Of a stretch of DNA of 64,000 bases, positions 62,467-64,000 are shown one piece after another. The notes beneath the pieces were generated by a model. The model did not search any database, was not told the DNA's origin, and was given only the letters and a program-made list of their open reading frames with translations. Every line of letters starts with the position of its first letter. Position 1 is the first letter of the stretch. The stretch is from the NCBI GenBank assembly GCA_943788755.1, contig CALSRM010000003.1:930001-994000 (forward strand), written 5' to 3'. A program made the translations under genes and the position numbers. The DNA comes from an uncultured Flavobacteriales bacterium. Lineage in GTDB: Bacteria > Bacteroidota > Bacteroidia > Flavobacteriales_D > Parvicellaceae.

Positions 62467-64000
62467 ATGGAGTCAAAGGATAAAGTTTTAGATAAAAAGA
62501 TTGCTGAGTCGAAAGTAGGAGGCGGAGAAGCTAGAATTGAAGCGCAACATAAAAAAGGAAAGCTAACTGCTCGAGAGCGCATTCACTTTTTATTTGACAA
62601 AGGATCTTTTGAAGAAATAGGAGCAATGGTGATGCACCGTTCTGTAAATTTTGGTTTGGATAAGACTAAGTTTTTAGGAGATGGTGTGGTTACTGGTTAC
62701 GGCACCATTAATGGACGGTTAACCTATGCTTTTTCTCAAGATTTTACGGTATTAGGAGGGTCATTGGCTGAAGCCCATGCTGAGAAAATTTGTAAAATAA
62801 TGGACCTTGCTATAGAAAATGGAGCTCCTGTTATTGGCTTAAATGATTCAGGTGGTGCAAGAATCCAAGAAGGTGTAGTTTCTCTTGGAGGATATGCAGA
62901 TATTTTTTATCGCAATACTTTATCCTCTGGAGTAATTCCGCAATTGTCGGCTATCATGGGGCCTTGCGCTGGAGGAGCGGTTTATTCTCCGGCCTTGACA
63001 GATTTTATATTAATGGTGGAGAATACTTCTTACATGTTTGTAACTGGTCCAAACGTTGTGAAAACGGTAACCAATGAAGTGGTTACAGCAGAAGAATTGG
63101 GAGGTGCGTCAACGCATTCTACTAAGTCTGGAGTTACGCATTTTTCATGTGAAAATGAAATTGAAGCAATTAATCATTTAAAGAGGTTACTTTCTTATGT
63201 TCCTCAAAATTGCGAAGAGAAACCTTCTGTTTTAGATTACGAGCATGGTAAAGATGAAACGAGAGCAGGTTTGGATAAAATTATTCCAGAAAGTTCAGGT
63301 ACTCCTTATGACATAAAAGAGGTTATTGAAGGAACGGTTGATGAAGGTTCTTTTATGGAAGTCCATAAAGATTATGCAGAAAACATTGTAGTTGGGTTTG
63401 CCCGGTTAGCCGGAAGATCAATCGGAATTGTAGCCAATCAACCTGCTTTTTTAGCAGGAGTGCTGGATGTTGAATCTTCCAAGAAAGCTGCACGTTTTGT
63501 GCGTTTTTGTGATTCATTTAACATTCCTTTATTGGTATTTGAAGATGTTCCCGGATTTCTACCAGGAACAGATCAAGAATGGAATGCAATTATCTCGAAT
63601 GGTGCAAAGTTATTATATGCATTTTGTGAAGCAACGGTTCCAAGAATTACGGTAATTACGCGTAAAGCTTATGGTGGTGCTTACGATGTGATGAACTCTA
63701 AACACATTGGTGCAGATATTAACTATGCTTGGCCTAACGCAGAAATTGCTGTTATGGGAGCAAAAGGAGCTGCAGAAATTATTTTTAAGAAGGATATAAA
63801 GGAAGCGAGTAACCCAGAGGAAAAGTGGAAAGAAAAAGAAGCGGAATACGCTGAAATGTTTGCCAATCCTTATAATGCAGCAGCCAGAGGATATGTTGAT
63901 GAGGTTATAAAGCCACATCAAACTAGGGAGAAGCTGATAAGAGCATTTAAAATGCTGGAGAATAAGGTCGCTACATTACCCAAAAAGAAACATGGTAATA
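62467..64000 (+). CDS. acyl-CoA carboxylase beta subunit, cut by the window end
   Basis: A carboxyltransferase subunit, 511 codons visible with the 3' end beyond the window; the last residues (LPKKKHGN) are those found just before the stop in relatives, so almost all is present. Motifs are [34 protein letters not shown], and [16 protein letters not shown], with [15 protein letters not shown] in the C-terminal half. It should transfer carboxyl from biotin to propionyl-CoA or a related acyl-CoA. The biotin carboxylase and carrier subunits are not in the window. The reading frame starts at ATG 62467. Confidence 0.92.
   Translation, partial: MESKDKVLDKKIAESKVGGGEARIEAQHKKGKLTARERIHFLFDKGSFEEIGAMVMHRSVNFGLDKTKFLGDGVVTGYGTINGRLTYAFSQDFTVLGGSLAEAHAEKICKIMDLAIENGAPVIGLNDSGGARIQEGVVSLGGYADIFYRNTLSSGVIPQLSAIMGPCAGGAVYSPALTDFILMVENTSYMFVTGPNVVKTVTNEVVTAEELGGASTHSTKSGVTHFSCENEIEAINHLKRLLSYVPQNCEEKPSVLDYEHGKDETRAGLDKIIPESSGTPYDIKEVIEGTVDEGSFMEVHKDYAENIVVGFARLAGRSIGIVANQPAFLAGVLDVESSKKAARFVRFCDSFNIPLLVFEDVPGFLPGTDQEWNAIISNGAKLLYAFCEATVPRITVITRKAYGGAYDVMNSKHIGADINYAWPNAEIAVMGAKGAAEIIFKKDIKEASNPEEKWKEKEAEYAEMFANPYNAAARGYVDEVIKPHQTREKLIRAFKMLENKVATLPKKKHGN

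Overview
The window looks like the chromosome of a low-GC member of the Bacteroidota, most likely class Flavobacteriia. Supporting signs are a gliding-motility lipoprotein (GldH), a PorZ-like type IX secretion protein with a C-terminal sorting-like domain, B-type succinate:quinone oxidoreductase genes in the order C-A-B, a split pair of beta-propeller/Y_Y_Y sensor modules, almost no Shine-Dalgarno sequences, several TTG/GTG starts, and repeated TAnnTTTG promoter elements. I see no rRNA, tRNA, CRISPR array, transposase or integrase.

Layout. 0.2-9.3 kb (+): two phasin-like proteins, a flavin-reductase-like protein, a DUF3127 protein, an AtoE-type fatty acid transporter, lgt, and a tight run of a PhoX-like lipoprotein, an ABC ATPase, an FtsX-type permease with a His-rich loop and a small exported DUF3299-like protein. 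9.3-11.4 kb (-): kdtA and an envelope protein. 11.5-19.7 kb (+): a nucleotide-sugar operon predicted to make UDP-glucuronate, UDP-xylose, UDP-2,3-diacetamido-glucuronate and dTDP-4-keto-6-deoxyglucose, ending in a PHP-type tyrosine phosphatase. 19.8-22.6 kb (-): fabD, a Bax-inhibitor-1 family protein, a MerR-type regulator and recX. 22.7-29.6 kb (+): porZ-like, an OmpA-type gene broken by two in-frame stops, cvpA, holB-like, ricT and gldH. 29.6-34.7 kb (-): a 1305-residue propeller-sensor/adenylate-cyclase/HD fusion, a lysine-rich exported protein and ferritin. 35.0-41.4 kb (+): a dipeptide ABC double ATPase, a GH3-family protein, a VWA protein and rseP. 41.8-46.2 kb (-): sdhCAB plus a methyltransferase. 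46.4-60.9 kb (-): a 13-gene polysaccharide assembly operon with glycosyltransferases, two methyltransferases, an O-antigen ligase/polymerase-like protein and a Wzm/Wzt-type ABC exporter. 61.1 kb-end (+): an aminopeptidase P and an acyl-CoA carboxylase beta subunit cut by the window edge.

How the genes fit together. The activated sugars of the 11.5-19.7 kb operon are plausible substrates for the glycosyltransferases of the 46.4-60.9 kb operon, although 27 kb separates them. KdtA supplies the lipid A-Kdo core to which such a glycan might be joined. The most unusual points are a membrane-anchored methyltransferase carrying eight tandem 18-residue repeats inside the export operon (a possible chain-length ruler), a short C-terminal signature shared by four glycosyltransferases of two different folds in that operon, a sensor that joins a class III cyclase to an HD phosphohydrolase-like domain, and an OmpA-family gene whose whole frame is intact apart from two nonsense codons.
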